45,825 bases of DNA, from contig JANLYD010000185.1 in assembly GCA_031365465.1 (NCBI GenBank), positions 1 through 45,825 on the forward strand, read 5' to 3'. Positions 23,244 to 31,826 of the stretch are shown here, piece after piece. Position 1 is the first letter of the stretch; each line of letters begins with the position of its first letter. This DNA is from JABFRJ01 sp031365465 (lineage in GTDB: Bacteria; Pseudomonadota; Alphaproteobacteria; Rhizobiales; Hyphomicrobiaceae). The notes below the pieces were generated by a model. The model saw only the letters and a list, made by a program, of their open reading frames with translations. It was not told the origin of the DNA and did no database searches. A program made the position numbers and the translations under genes.

Positions 23244-24830
23244 ATGCGGAATTATCATGTACCCGGCCGTTCGCCGGTCATCGCGCGCAACGGCATGTGC
23301 GCCACGTCCCATCCTGCCGCGTCGTTTGCCGCCATCGACGTCTTGAAGCGCGGCGGCAACGCCGTTGACGCCGCTATAACCGCAACCGCTTTGTTGTGCG
23401 TCATCGAACCGGCGATGACCGGTATCGGCGGCGATTGCTTTGCTCTCATCCACAAGCCCGGTGTCGGCCTGATCGGCCTCAATGGCTCTGGTCGCGCGCC
23501 GAAAGCGGCCACCTGCGAGTGGTACGCGAACGCCGGCATCACACAGATCCAGATCACCACGCCCCACGCCGTTACTGTACCCGGCGCCATCGACGCATGG
23601 GCCACACTGTTGCGCGATCACGGCACCTGGTCCCTCGCAGACGTACTCGCCCCCGCCATCGATGCAGCCGAGCATGGTTTTGCAGTCGCCCCGCGTGTCG
23701 CCCACGATTGGGCCGTGCTCGAGCCGAAGATTGCCCTGCATGCCGGCGCCAGGCAGCATTTGTTGCTCGCTGGCCGTGCGCCTCGTGCCGGCGACATCAT
23801 GCACTTTCCCGCGCTCGCGCGGACTCTGAAGGCCATCGCCCGTGACGGCCGCGATGCGTTTTACGCCGGTGCGGTTGCCGAAGACATCGTCGGTGAACTG
23901 CGCGCGCTGGGTGGACTGCATACGCTGAAGGATTTCGCAGGCCAACGTGCGAGCTACGTCATGCCGATCTCGGTCCCTTACGGCGACGCCGAACTCAACG
24001 AGCTCCCGCCCAACAATCAAGGCATCGTCGCCCTCATCATGCTCCGCATGTTCGATCGCTTGAATGTCCGGCAGTACGGCGCCTCGTCGGTGGAGCGCTA
24101 TCATTTGCTGCTCGAGTGCGGGCGGCTTGCCTACGCAGCGCGCGACGCCTTCGTCGCCGATGCCGACAACGCTCGAACGTCCGTCGCCGAAATGTTGTCC
24201 TCTGGTTTCATCGACCATCTCGTTGCGCGCGTCTCACCCGGCAAGCGCATCGCCGAACTCGGTGCGATCCCTCGTCCCAAAGGGGGCGACACCACCTGCC
24301 TCAGCGTCGTCGATGCGAACGGGCTGGCCGTTTCTTTCATCAACTCACTCTTCTCGGGCTTTGGTTCAGGCATCGTGGCACCCGCGTCCGGCGTGGTGTT
24401 GCAAAATCGCGGAACCGGTTTTGTCCTCGATCCCACCCACGACAATTGCATCGCGCCGGGGCGGCGTCCCATGCACACGTTGGTCCCCGCACTTGCAACT
24501 AAGGCCGGTAAACCTTGGCTTTCTTTCGGTGTGATGGGTGGTGCGTTCCAGGCTGCAGGACACGCGCAGGTGCTCACCAACATGCTCGACTACAAGATGG
24601 ATGTGCAGGAAGCGATCGATCATCCGCGCGCATTCTTCGACGGCGGCGCTGTGCAGTACGAAGCGCCGATGGCTGACAGCATCGCGCCCGCATTGGCAGC
24701 GCTCGGTCATCCGGTTGCGTTGCGCGCAGATCCATGGGGCGGCGGACAAGCTGTCGAGATCGATCACGCGCGCGGCGTTCTCATCGGCGGATCGGATGCA
24801 AGAAAAGATGGATGCGCACTCGGATTTTGA
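23244..24830 (+). CDS. Gamma-glutamyltransferase-like Ntn hydrolase
   Basis: A 528-residue member of the gamma-glutamyltranspeptidase family, made as a proenzyme that cleaves itself. The self-processing site and catalytic Thr is about Thr350 in PKGGDTTCLSVVDANGLAVS, where canonical enzymes have TTH; the His is replaced by Cys here. Large-subunit motifs GGNAVDAAITATALLCVIEP and GIGGDCFALIH, and small-subunit motifs NSLFSGFGSG and GRRPMHTLVP, are present. There is no signal peptide, unlike periplasmic E. coli GGT, so a cytosolic amidohydrolase or acylase-type role is plausible. GGGAA is upstream of the ATG. The substrate is not determined. Confidence 0.88.
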   Translation: MRNYHVPGRSPVIARNGMCATSHPAASFAAIDVLKRGGNAVDAAITATALLCVIEPAMTGIGGDCFALIHKPGVGLIGLNGSGRAPKAATCEWYANAGITQIQITTPHAVTVPGAIDAWATLLRDHGTWSLADVLAPAIDAAEHGFAVAPRVAHDWAVLEPKIALHAGARQHLLLAGRAPRAGDIMHFPALARTLKAIARDGRDAFYAGAVAEDIVGELRALGGLHTLKDFAGQRASYVMPISVPYGDAELNELPPNNQGIVALIMLRMFDRLNVRQYGASSVERYHLLLECGRLAYAARDAFVADADNARTSVAEMLSSGFIDHLVARVSPGKRIAELGAIPRPKGGDTTCLSVVDANGLAVSFINSLFSGFGSGIVAPASGVVLQNRGTGFVLDPTHDNCIAPGRRPMHTLVPALATKAGKPWLSFGVMGGAFQAAGHAQVLTNMLDYKMDVQEAIDHPRAFFDGGAVQYEAPMADSIAPALAALGHPVALRADPWGGGQAVEIDHARGVLIGGSDARKDGCALGF

Positions 24831-24947
24831 GCGCATGCCTAATTGACATCGCAACGATGTCTGCGCTGAAGTGTTGCTATAACGCATTTGTCCACATCAA
24901 AGCGTATCCAGTGTACGCCACTTTGAAAAATGCGTTTGCCCAGCACT

Positions 24948-24961
24948 GTCATAATTATGAC
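24948..24961. promoter_or_regulatory. Perfect 14-bp palindrome upstream of the microprotein
   Basis: GTCATAATTATGAC is a perfect palindrome lying 71 bases before the ATG at 25033. The surrounding 200 bases are AT-richer than average and hold no gene. It may be a dimeric repressor site or overlap a -10 element (CATAAT); the protein that would bind it is unknown. Confidence 0.4.
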
Positions 24962-25032
24962 TGTGCATTGTTCCGGGATCTGATTCGGCTTCCGGACTTT
25001 CTGATACGACGTCATATCAACAGGAGACTACC

Positions 25033-25110
25033 ATGGCTAAGAAAGCTGCTGCCAAGAAGCCCGCCGCCAAGCCCGCTGCAAAGAAGGCTGCTGCGAAGAA
25101 GAAGAAGTAA
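25033..25110 (+). CDS. 25-residue Lys/Ala-only basic microprotein
   Basis: This short frame reads MAKKAAAKKPAAKPAAKKAA followed by AKKKK and stop. It has 11 Lys, 11 Ala, 2 Pro and the initiator Met, and no acidic residue. AGGAG lies seven bases before the ATG. The AAKKP/AAKPA pattern is that of histone-H1-like C-terminal tails such as those of PhaF or HupB, but here it is a whole gene. It probably binds nucleic acid or polyanions non-specifically. A gene-free 200-bp leader lies before it, and the secreted acidic protein gene starts 31 bases after it. Its very biased composition means that real expression is not proven by sequence alone. Confidence 0.6.
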   Translation: MAKKAAAKKPAAKPAAKKAAAKKKK

Positions 25111-25141
25111 GAACTGACAATACGATGTTTGGAGTTGTCCT

Positions 25142-25552
25142 GTGAGATCAGCCCGCGAGCGTAGGTATCCTGAAGGTCGTGCATCAACACGGCGCTTTGG
25201 GGTGCTCCACTATGCAGTGTGTACGGCGGCGCTGGTCTTCTCGGGCATGGCTGTTCAAGCAGCCACGATCTCGAACCGCGATGACAAGGAGCAGAAGCTT
25301 ACCATCATCGAGGGCGAGACAAGGGCAGATCACACGCTCAATCCCCAGCAGGTCCTCGAGAAGGTCTGTCTCAAGGGCTGTGTTATCCGCCTGAACGACA
25401 GCGACGACGACGAGTATCAGATCGACCCCGAAGACGTGGTGTCGATCGAAGATGGCTATCTTTATCACGACAGCCCCGACGCTCCCGCTGACAAACCGCC
25501 GGTCGATCAACCCGCACCCGCGTCCCCCGCCGCACCGGCAGCCCCCAAGTAG
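25142..25552 (+). CDS. Exported acidic protein, unknown function
   Basis: A 136-residue protein starting at GTG 25142 with GGAG seven bases upstream. The signal peptide is RRFGVLHYAVCTAALVFSGM, ending AVQAA. The mature region IIEGETRADHTLNPQQVLEK, then CLKGCVIRLNDSDDDEYQID, holds a Cys-pair (CxxxC) next to an acidic run. A Pro/Ala tail (PPVDQPAPASPAAPAAP) closes it. The acidic run could bind divalent metal or simply be disordered. It follows the basic microprotein by 31 bases and may share its transcript. I recognise no named family. Confidence 0.72.
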   Translation: MRSARERRYPEGRASTRRFGVLHYAVCTAALVFSGMAVQAATISNRDDKEQKLTIIEGETRADHTLNPQQVLEKVCLKGCVIRLNDSDDDEYQIDPEDVVSIEDGYLYHDSPDAPADKPPVDQPAPASPAAPAAPK

Positions 25553-25580
25553 GTTGGGTCAAGCGCTTGCGCGACCCAAC
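25553..25580. terminator. Inverted repeat between convergent genes
   Basis: GTTGGGTC (25553-25560) and GACCCAAC (25573-25580) form a perfect 8-bp stem starting one base after the stop codon of the exported acidic protein. There is no U-run on the plus strand, so it is probably a weak or factor-dependent transcript end. Confidence 0.4.
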
Positions 25581-25627
25581 AATAAACCACTCGATATGAT
25601 TGTTTGGATTTACGTCTGCTGCTTCGC

Positions 25628-26533
25628 TCACTGGTTCATCAGCAGTGCCACGCCGGCCACCACCAGCACGATTCCGGCCATCTCGCGTGAGCGCATGCCC
25701 TGCTTGAACAGGCTGCGTGACACCAACCCGGCAAATAAGATCTCGACCAGCGCCAACGTGCGCACCTTCGCAGCGCTCTCGATTGCGAACGCCAGGAACC
25801 ACATCTGCGACGCGAACGCGCCCATGAAGCCGGCCTTGATGGACGGCCGCCAGGCAGCAGCCAGTGCCGTCAGTGTCGCGCGGCTGGTGATGAGTAGATA
25901 AAGCGTCAGCAGCACTGTCTGGATCGTCAGCCCGAGTGCCAGCGTCGTCGAGGCGCGCACCACGAAGTTACCCTCTGCCAGCGCCAGGATGCCGCGTCGA
26001 AAGCCGATCGCAGACAGCGCGAACACACTCGCCGCCACCAGCCCGAGCACGATCGGCCGCCAGCTGAAGTCGTCGCTCTGCGCCACAGTGGACATGCGTC
26101 TTGGCCACGACATGATCAACACGCCGAAAGTCGCCGCCAGGATCGCGGCCGTCAGCCCAGTCGTCAGCCGATCCCCCAGCACGATCAACCCGAACAGCGC
26201 CACATACACCGGCTCGGTTTTGGTGAGCGCCGTGACGATGACGAAATTCTTGTCGCGCATCGCAGCCAGCAGAAGTGCCGTGGCACAGATCTGCGTCACC
26301 GCGCCCACGGTCGTCCACAGGACCATCACTCCGTTCAACGCCGGCGGCGCGCTGCCATTGAACGTCAGCACAAGCACCAAGAACAGCAGACCGAACGGTA
26401 GCCCATAGAGGAAGCGCACGTGCGTGGCACCTACCGTGCCCAGCGTCGACGTCAGTTCTTTCTGCATGGCGTTGCGCAGCGTTTGCCCACCGGCCGCGAT
26501 CACCGTGAAGACAACCCAAAGATATGCCGTCAT
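25628..26533 (-). CDS. EamA-family (DMT) transporter
   Basis: A 301-residue drug/metabolite transporter with about ten membrane helices and two EamA repeats. The first contains TALTKTEPVYVALFGLIVLG and the second SAAKVRTLALVEILFAGLVS; the internal duplication and 'TEPV/VEILFA' positions are typical. The start is taken at MTAYLW (26533); a GTG seven codons upstream is in frame. It closes a five-gene minus-strand run, 73 bases after the SDR gene. Such carriers export amino acids, nucleosides or small organics, and the cargo here is unknown. Confidence 0.88.
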   Translation of the reverse strand: MTAYLWVVFTVIAAGGQTLRNAMQKELTSTLGTVGATHVRFLYGLPFGLLFLVLVLTFNGSAPPALNGVMVLWTTVGAVTQICATALLLAAMRDKNFVIVTALTKTEPVYVALFGLIVLGDRLTTGLTAAILAATFGVLIMSWPRRMSTVAQSDDFSWRPIVLGLVAASVFALSAIGFRRGILALAEGNFVVRASTTLALGLTIQTVLLTLYLLITSRATLTALAAAWRPSIKAGFMGAFASQMWFLAFAIESAAKVRTLALVEILFAGLVSRSLFKQGMRSREMAGIVLVVAGVALLMNQ

Positions 26534-26606
26534 CGCCCCATCCCCACGCGACACTTCCCTCTTTGCTATGCGGAGACGCGAGCGTCGCGGCGCTGCTCGT
26601 ACCGCC

Positions 26607-27488
26607 TCACCCGCCCATCGGCAGGTTCGAGACCTTGACGCCGGGCGGCGGCACGCTGTCCTCCGGCACGAAGAAGTCGGCCGCCAGTGGCAATCGCGCG
26701 TCCACCCGGTAGGGTTCGAAATCGGTCACGCCGCCGACGGTGTGCAGGAACGTGTCGTCGATCAGAAATTGTCCGGTCAGGCTATGCCGCGCTTGCGTGA
26801 ACAGCAGGTAGGCGGCATCAGCGAGGATGTCGGGCTTCCGGCTCATCGCCACCAGCTTGTCGCCCCCCAGCAGATTTTTCACCGCCGCCGTCGCGATGGC
26901 CGTTCGTGGCCACAGCGCGTTGACGGAAATACCGTCGCCGGCGAACTCCGCCGCCATCCCCAGCACGCACAGGCTCATATTGAACTTCGCCATCGTATAG
27001 GCCACGTGCGGCGCAAACCACTTCGCCTTCATGTCGAGCGGCGGCGACAGCATCAGGATGTGACCGTTCTCGCTTTTCCGTAGATGCGGCAGGCAGGTCT
27101 TCGAAACGAGGAATGTTCCCCGCCCGTTGATCGAGTGCATCAGGTCGTAACGTTTCATGTCCGTTTGCGCGGTCGACGTCAGCGAGATCGCGCTGGCATT
27201 GTTGACGCAGATGTCGATACCGCCGAACGCCTCGACCGTCGCACCGACGGCTGAAGCAACCTGCGCCTCGTCGCGAATATCGCACACGATTGGCAACGCC
27301 TTCCCGCCGGCGGCTACAATGGCCGCAGCCGCAGAGTGCACGGTGCCTTCGAGCTTCGGATTGGGATCGCTGGTCTTTGCGGCAATCGCGATGTTCGCGC
27401 CGTCACGCGCCGCCCTGAGCGCGATCGCCAGCCCGATGCCTCGGCTCGCCCCCGTGATGAAAAGCGTTTTACCCTGCAACGTCGACAT
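26607..27488 (-). CDS. SDR oxidoreductase (HSDL2-like)
   Basis: A 293-residue short-chain dehydrogenase. It has TGASRGIG near residue 13 and NNASAISLTST in place of the usual NNAG. The active-site Tyr-x-x-x-Lys is in VAYTMAKFNM. The extended C-terminus VTDFEPYRVDARLPLAADFF and VPEDSVPPPGV is characteristic of HSDL2-like SDRs, which act on lipophilic or steroid-like substrates. GGAGA lies before the ATG at 27488. It is 23 bases after the membrane-protein gene and downstream of acyl-CoA dehydrogenase and hydratase genes, so it could supply a hydroxyacyl dehydrogenase step; this is inferred from context. Confidence 0.9.
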   Translation of the reverse strand: MSTLQGKTLFITGASRGIGLAIALRAARDGANIAIAAKTSDPNPKLEGTVHSAAAAIVAAGGKALPIVCDIRDEAQVASAVGATVEAFGGIDICVNNASAISLTSTAQTDMKRYDLMHSINGRGTFLVSKTCLPHLRKSENGHILMLSPPLDMKAKWFAPHVAYTMAKFNMSLCVLGMAAEFAGDGISVNALWPRTAIATAAVKNLLGGDKLVAMSRKPDILADAAYLLFTQARHSLTGQFLIDDTFLHTVGGVTDFEPYRVDARLPLAADFFVPEDSVPPPGVKVSNLPMGG

Positions 27489-27511
27489 GAAATCTCTCCG
27501 ATCCAAAACGT

Positions 27512-29005
27512 CTACTGTGTTGCCTTCGGTGCAGCCGTCACCTGCCTCATCGCCCGCTTGATCAGCGCGCCCGCCATCGCCGGAGCCGCTACCAGCGCCG
27601 CCAGCGGCATGAATAGCGCGCCGTAGGCAAACGCCCGAACCACGCGCGCAGCCACCAATCCTGTCCGGCTCGGATAGTCGCTGGCCTTCTCCTCCGGCCA
27701 CAATCGGCGCCACCACCGCCACGACACCGGGACACCAACGAGACCGAGGAGCAGCAAGCCACCATAAAGCAACTGCACCGCTGACGGAACGTAAGGCACC
27801 AGTCGCCGCTCCAGTTCCGCCTTGCGGCTGGCGCTTCGAAAGTATGCGGTTGCACCCTCGTGCTCGACAGTCCCCGCAAGCCCCGCCACCGCGCCAGCAA
27901 GCACACTACCGAGTTTGGCGGTGGTCGACGCCACCGTCGGCGCTTCGAAAAGCGGCGCAAGGTCCATCGTTGTCCTGCTCGACGACGGCCGCTCAACCAC
28001 CATCACCAACCTGTTCGACGACGTCCCGAGCGCGTCGAAGAAGTCGGCAACTGATGCGTGACCCAACGCGGTTTCGAGACCTTTCACTTCGATGCGCTGC
28101 CACAGCCAGTTGCGCCCGCCGGGTTGCTGCCCGGTCGCCGATTTCAACACGATGAGGTCCACGTCGCCGGCCGCCGCCGCGTCTTGCACCGGTCGCAACA
28201 GCAGTGCGCGATCGGCGCCTGATGTCGGCCGTATCGACAGCGTGCCACCATCGATGCGACCAACGATCACCGCCGTCTGTCCGGCCAACGCGCCGATCGC
28301 AAGCACCAGAAACGCCGGGTCGATGGCGTCGATTTCGGCGCGCCCACTTGCGCGGTCCACCCGTGGTGTTGACGACAAACTACGCGGGCCCGCCGGCTCC
28401 AGTTTCAGCAACCGCACCGCCTGTCGCTCCAGGGGACGCTGCAGTTGCGCGATGGCCTCTGCAAAGGCTCCCGCATCCGTCAGTTGAACCGCCAGATTGG
28501 GCTTCAGTTCGACCAAGTACCGCGCCGCTGGCCCAGCACCGGCACCGGCCGTCAGCTTGTAGCTGTCGTCACCCCAGGCCAATTCCAGATCCGCAGTCTT
28601 CGGCAGTTGCGCCAGCAACGGTCCCCGCTCGAATACGCTGTCGGCGGTCAACACCATCAACAGCCGCCTCGAACCCGCATCCGGCAGCAGAATGTCGATG
28701 CCGCGTTTGATCTCGCCCGCGTTGGCCGCAGTGAACGTTTCGCCGGCCAAGTTGACGAACGTCCAATGCCCTTCCGGCGAAACCCGCGCCGCCAGCGTCG
28801 TCGCCGCACCCGCTGCCGGCATTCGCGCGATCCGCAGTCCCGTCCGTCGCAGTTGCTCTTGGCCGTCCGCCGTCAGGGGCGCGGTCGTCCAACCGCGAAC
28901 CCAGTTTGCAGCAACAGTCATGCCGTCCGCGCGCGCTTCCGGCGGCACGACTGCAACGCTCAGCCAAAGGACAGACAGCAGCAGCAGCAAAACACGGTGG
29001 GTCAT
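27512..29005 (-). CDS. Exported/membrane-anchored protein, unknown
   Basis: A 497-residue protein. An N-terminal signal sequence (MTHRVLLLLLSVLWLSVAVV) leads a large, presumably periplasmic domain of about 370 residues, rich in beta-prone and Ala/Gly segments. About two membrane helices near the C-terminus (YVPSAVQLLYGGLLLLGLVG and FAYGALFMPLAALVAAPAMA) end in a short basic tail. I see no enzyme motif. GGGCGGG lies before the ATG. Gaps to the hydratase (42 bases) and SDR (23 bases) indicate co-transcription with acyl-CoA metabolism genes. The function is unknown; a role in the envelope for the operon's substrate is only a guess. Confidence 0.72.
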   Translation of the reverse strand: MTHRVLLLLLSVLWLSVAVVPPEARADGMTVAANWVRGWTTAPLTADGQEQLRRTGLRIARMPAAGAATTLAARVSPEGHWTFVNLAGETFTAANAGEIKRGIDILLPDAGSRRLLMVLTADSVFERGPLLAQLPKTADLELAWGDDSYKLTAGAGAGPAARYLVELKPNLAVQLTDAGAFAEAIAQLQRPLERQAVRLLKLEPAGPRSLSSTPRVDRASGRAEIDAIDPAFLVLAIGALAGQTAVIVGRIDGGTLSIRPTSGADRALLLRPVQDAAAAGDVDLIVLKSATGQQPGGRNWLWQRIEVKGLETALGHASVADFFDALGTSSNRLVMVVERPSSSRTTMDLAPLFEAPTVASTTAKLGSVLAGAVAGLAGTVEHEGATAYFRSASRKAELERRLVPYVPSAVQLLYGGLLLLGLVGVPVSWRWWRRLWPEEKASDYPSRTGLVAARVVRAFAYGALFMPLAALVAAPAMAGALIKRAMRQVTAAPKATQ

Positions 29006-29047
29006 GCCCGCCCTTGTGACAGACGACTACGGCGACAAATGCAGCCG

Positions 29048-29851
29048 TCAGCCTGTTTTCGCCGCCGACGCCCGCGCCTTCGCGAAATCCGGCTTGCGCT
29101 TCTCGAGAAACGACTGGAACGCCTCTTTCGCTTCCGGCGACGTGAACAGCGACGTATAGATGCGCGTTTCTTCCTCGATCGCCGCTTTGATTGCGCTCGG
29201 GTCCCCACGCAGCATCCGCCGCGCAGCCATCAGCGCCGCGCGCGGTTTGCCGGTCAGTTCATGCGCCAACGACATGGCCTTGGCTTCCAACTCGGCCGCC
29301 GGCACCACCCAGTTGACCAGCCCCGCCTCTTTCGCGCGAGCCGCGTCCCAGGGTGCGCCCAGTACCAGCAACTCGAACGCGTTGTTGTAGCCCAGGCGAT
29401 GCGGTCCGATGACGCTCGATCCAGCCTCCTGAATGATGCCGAGGTTCACGAACGGCGCCCGGAACGATGCGCTCGGCGAGGCGACGATCAGGTCGCAATG
29501 CAGCAACAGCGTCACGCCGATCCCGACGGCCAGTCCGTCGACGGCGGCAATCATCGGCTTCGTGATCGTCGGCAGCACCCGGATGAACTCACCCGAAGGC
29601 GCCGAGATTTTCTCGCCCGGCTTCTGCGGGGCCGCCGCGCGCCGCATGAAATCATTCATGTCGTTGCCCGCGCAGAACGCTCCCGGCGCACCCAGAAATA
29701 CGTGCACCGCGATGTCGTCGTTGTGCTCTGCCGCCAGTAGCGCCTCGCGCGCGGCGTCGTACATCGCACCCGTCATCGCATTTTTCTTGTCGACGCGCGT
29801 CAACCGGATGGTCTGCACACCGTCACGTACCTGAATCTCGATGTCCGCCAT
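29048..29851 (-). CDS. Enoyl-CoA hydratase/isomerase (crotonase family)
   Basis: A 267-residue crotonase-fold enzyme. GAFCAGNDMNDFMRR and VDGLAVGIGVTLLLHCDLIV provide the CoA oxyanion hole. The segment NLGIIQEAGSSVIGPHRLGY has Glu in the PE(A/G)xSS position used by delta3,delta2-enoyl-CoA isomerases. It may therefore isomerise double bonds rather than, or in addition to, hydrating them. GGAGGG lies eight to nine bases upstream of the ATG. It is 60 bases after the acyl-CoA dehydrogenase stop in the same operon. The substrate class is unassigned. Confidence 0.9.
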   Translation of the reverse strand: MADIEIQVRDGVQTIRLTRVDKKNAMTGAMYDAAREALLAAEHNDDIAVHVFLGAPGAFCAGNDMNDFMRRAAAPQKPGEKISAPSGEFIRVLPTITKPMIAAVDGLAVGIGVTLLLHCDLIVASPSASFRAPFVNLGIIQEAGSSVIGPHRLGYNNAFELLVLGAPWDAARAKEAGLVNWVVPAAELEAKAMSLAHELTGKPRAALMAARRMLRGDPSAIKAAIEEETRIYTSLFTSPEAKEAFQSFLEKRKPDFAKARASAAKTG

Positions 29852-29911
29852 GAATGGCTCCCTCCACCTTTGTGATTACTTTTGCGTCTGTCTTTGGTGC
29901 GACCGCTGCGC

Positions 29912-31678
29912 TTACGCCGACAGCGCCAGCCCCAGCGTGGAGTCCGCGCCCCCGACGATCGTTTCCTTCAGGCCCGGACCCGCCGTTGCCAAATTCTCCG
30001 CGAAGAACCGCGCCAAGGCAATGTACTGTGTGCCCGCGTCGCCATCGCGCGCGACGGCGAGTGCACCCCGCGCCAGATAAACGCCTCCCGCAGCCAACCC
30101 GAACAGCCGCAGATACGGCGTCGCTCCGGCCATTGCGGCATCGGCGTTGGTCGGCAACGTTTCCATCAGATACCGTGTCGCCTCGCTCAACGCGATGACT
30201 GTGTCGGACAACCGCTCGCCCATGCGCCCGAACTCCGGCCGGTTGGAAGCGCGCACCTCTTCACACGTCTTCCACAGTTCGCCGATGTAGCTTTCGATCA
30301 CCTTGCCGCCGTCGAGCGGCAGCTTGCGCGTCACCAGATCGATGGCTTGAATGCCGTTGGTGCCTTCGTAGATCGGCAGAATGCGCGCGTCGCGATAGTA
30401 TTGAGCCGCACCCGTTTCCTCGATGAACCCCATCCCGCCATGAATTTGCACGCCGATGGAGGCCACCTCGCAACCGATGTCCGTCGAAAACGCCTTGGCG
30501 ATCGGCGTCAGCAGCGCGACCTTGTTACCCGCCGCCGCCCTCGCGACCGGATCTTTGGCATGACGCGAGACGTCCGTTTCGCGCGCCGTCACGAGGCAGA
30601 TCGCGCGTGCCGCCTGGGTCATCGCTTTCATCGTCATCAGGTTTCGGCGCACATCGGCATGTTCGATGATCGGCCCCATTTCGTGGCCCTTGCTCGATGC
30701 CGTGCGGCCCTGCCGTCGCTCGCGCGCGTACTCCATCGCGCGCTGGGTCGCGCGCTCAGCAATCGCCACGCCCTGCACCCCGACCGCCAACCGCGCGGCA
30801 TTCATCATGATGAACATCACGTTCAGCCCACGGTTTTCTTCGCCCACCAGATAGCCGGTGGCACCGCCGCCTTCACCGAATTTCATGACGCACGTCGGTG
30901 ACGCATGAATGCCGATTTTGTGCTCCAGCCCCGCGCAGACCACGTCGTTGCGCGCACCGCAGCTACCGTCGCTGTTGACCATGTACTTAGGGACCAGAAA
31001 CAGCGAGATGCCGCGCGTTCCCGGTGGGGCGTCCGGCAAACGCGCGAGCACCAGATGGATGATATTGTCCGTCATCTCGTGATCGCCGTACGTAATGAAG
31101 ATTTTCGTACCCGTGATGCGGTACGTGCCGTCGGCCTGCTTCTCCGCTTTCGCCCGCAAATGCCCGAGGTCCGAACCCGCATGCGGTTCCGTCAGGTTCA
31201 TCGTGCCGGTCCACGTGCCCGCCACCATTTTCGGCAGAAACGTATGCTTCAGAAACTCCGACCCGTGCGCTTCGACCGCGTCGATTGCGCCTTGCGTCAG
31301 CAGGGGGCACAAGCCGAAGCCCATGTTGGCCGAGTTCCAGATCTCGCTCGCAGCCATCGACACGATTTGCGGCAAACCTTGTCCGCCATGCTCTTCCAGG
31401 CACGGCAGCGATCCCCAGCCGGCCGCCGCGAACTGGCCGTAAGCCTCTTTCCAACCGGCCGGCGTGTGCACCACGCCATCGATCAATTTGGACCCTTGCT
31501 GGTCTCCGCTCCAGTTGAGCGGATCGAGCACTTCCGCGCCGAACTTGCCCGCTTCCTCGATCACCGCCTGCACCGTGTCCAGATCGGCGCTGATGGTGCC
31601 GTCTGCGATCAACGCATCGATCCCTGCCGCCGTCTTGAGCGCGTGCATGATGTCGTTTACTGGAGCAACGTAGGCCAT
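29912..31678 (-). CDS. Acyl-CoA dehydrogenase (DmdC-type, long form)
   Basis: A 588-residue FAD-linked acyl-CoA dehydrogenase of the longer group that includes DmdC (3-methylmercaptopropionyl-CoA dehydrogenase). It has the 'MNLTEPHAGSDLGHLRAKAE' FAD/substrate motif and ITGTKIFITYGDHE. The Cys-rich SDGSCGARNDVVCAGLEHKIG and the catalytic-Glu region ARILPIYEGTNGIQAIDLVT are also present. AAGGA lies nine bases upstream of the ATG. It heads the five-gene minus-strand run and is divergent from the Sua5-type gene, with a small palindrome in the shared 148-bp gap. Substrate choice (methylthio- versus ordinary short acyl-CoA) cannot be told from sequence; no dmdA, dmdB or dmdD is seen. Confidence 0.91.
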   Translation of the reverse strand: MAYVAPVNDIMHALKTAAGIDALIADGTISADLDTVQAVIEEAGKFGAEVLDPLNWSGDQQGSKLIDGVVHTPAGWKEAYGQFAAAGWGSLPCLEEHGGQGLPQIVSMAASEIWNSANMGFGLCPLLTQGAIDAVEAHGSEFLKHTFLPKMVAGTWTGTMNLTEPHAGSDLGHLRAKAEKQADGTYRITGTKIFITYGDHEMTDNIIHLVLARLPDAPPGTRGISLFLVPKYMVNSDGSCGARNDVVCAGLEHKIGIHASPTCVMKFGEGGGATGYLVGEENRGLNVMFIMMNAARLAVGVQGVAIAERATQRAMEYARERRQGRTASSKGHEMGPIIEHADVRRNLMTMKAMTQAARAICLVTARETDVSRHAKDPVARAAAGNKVALLTPIAKAFSTDIGCEVASIGVQIHGGMGFIEETGAAQYYRDARILPIYEGTNGIQAIDLVTRKLPLDGGKVIESYIGELWKTCEEVRASNRPEFGRMGERLSDTVIALSEATRYLMETLPTNADAAMAGATPYLRLFGLAAGGVYLARGALAVARDGDAGTQYIALARFFAENLATAGPGLKETIVGGADSTLGLALSA

Positions 31679-31712
31679 CGGTCGAGATCCTTGGGCTTGC
31701 TGGAGCGATTAG

Positions 31713-31725
31713 CTTCGTATCGAAG
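31713..31725. promoter_or_regulatory. Small palindrome in divergent promoter region
   Basis: CTTCG-TAT-CGAAG is a perfect inverted repeat, 35 bases upstream of the acyl-CoA dehydrogenase start. It is a possible operator for the catabolic operon; no matching regulator gene is in view. Confidence 0.3.
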
Positions 31726-31826
31726 TCGTCGTGGCATGGGGAGCTTAGACGAGCGTTCGATCGAGGTCTTCCAGCGATGGTAAAACAACGTTGACGTAAA
31801 GGGAATGGCAGAGCATTGCCAATCGA

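Noticed and set aside
23187..24218. 343-codon minus-strand frame opposite the GGT-like gene
   Set aside because: It is antisense shadow; the GGT motifs are on the plus strand.
28445..29740. 431-codon plus-strand frame opposite the membrane protein and hydratase
   Set aside because: It is Arg/Gln/His-rich antisense and spans two minus-strand genes.
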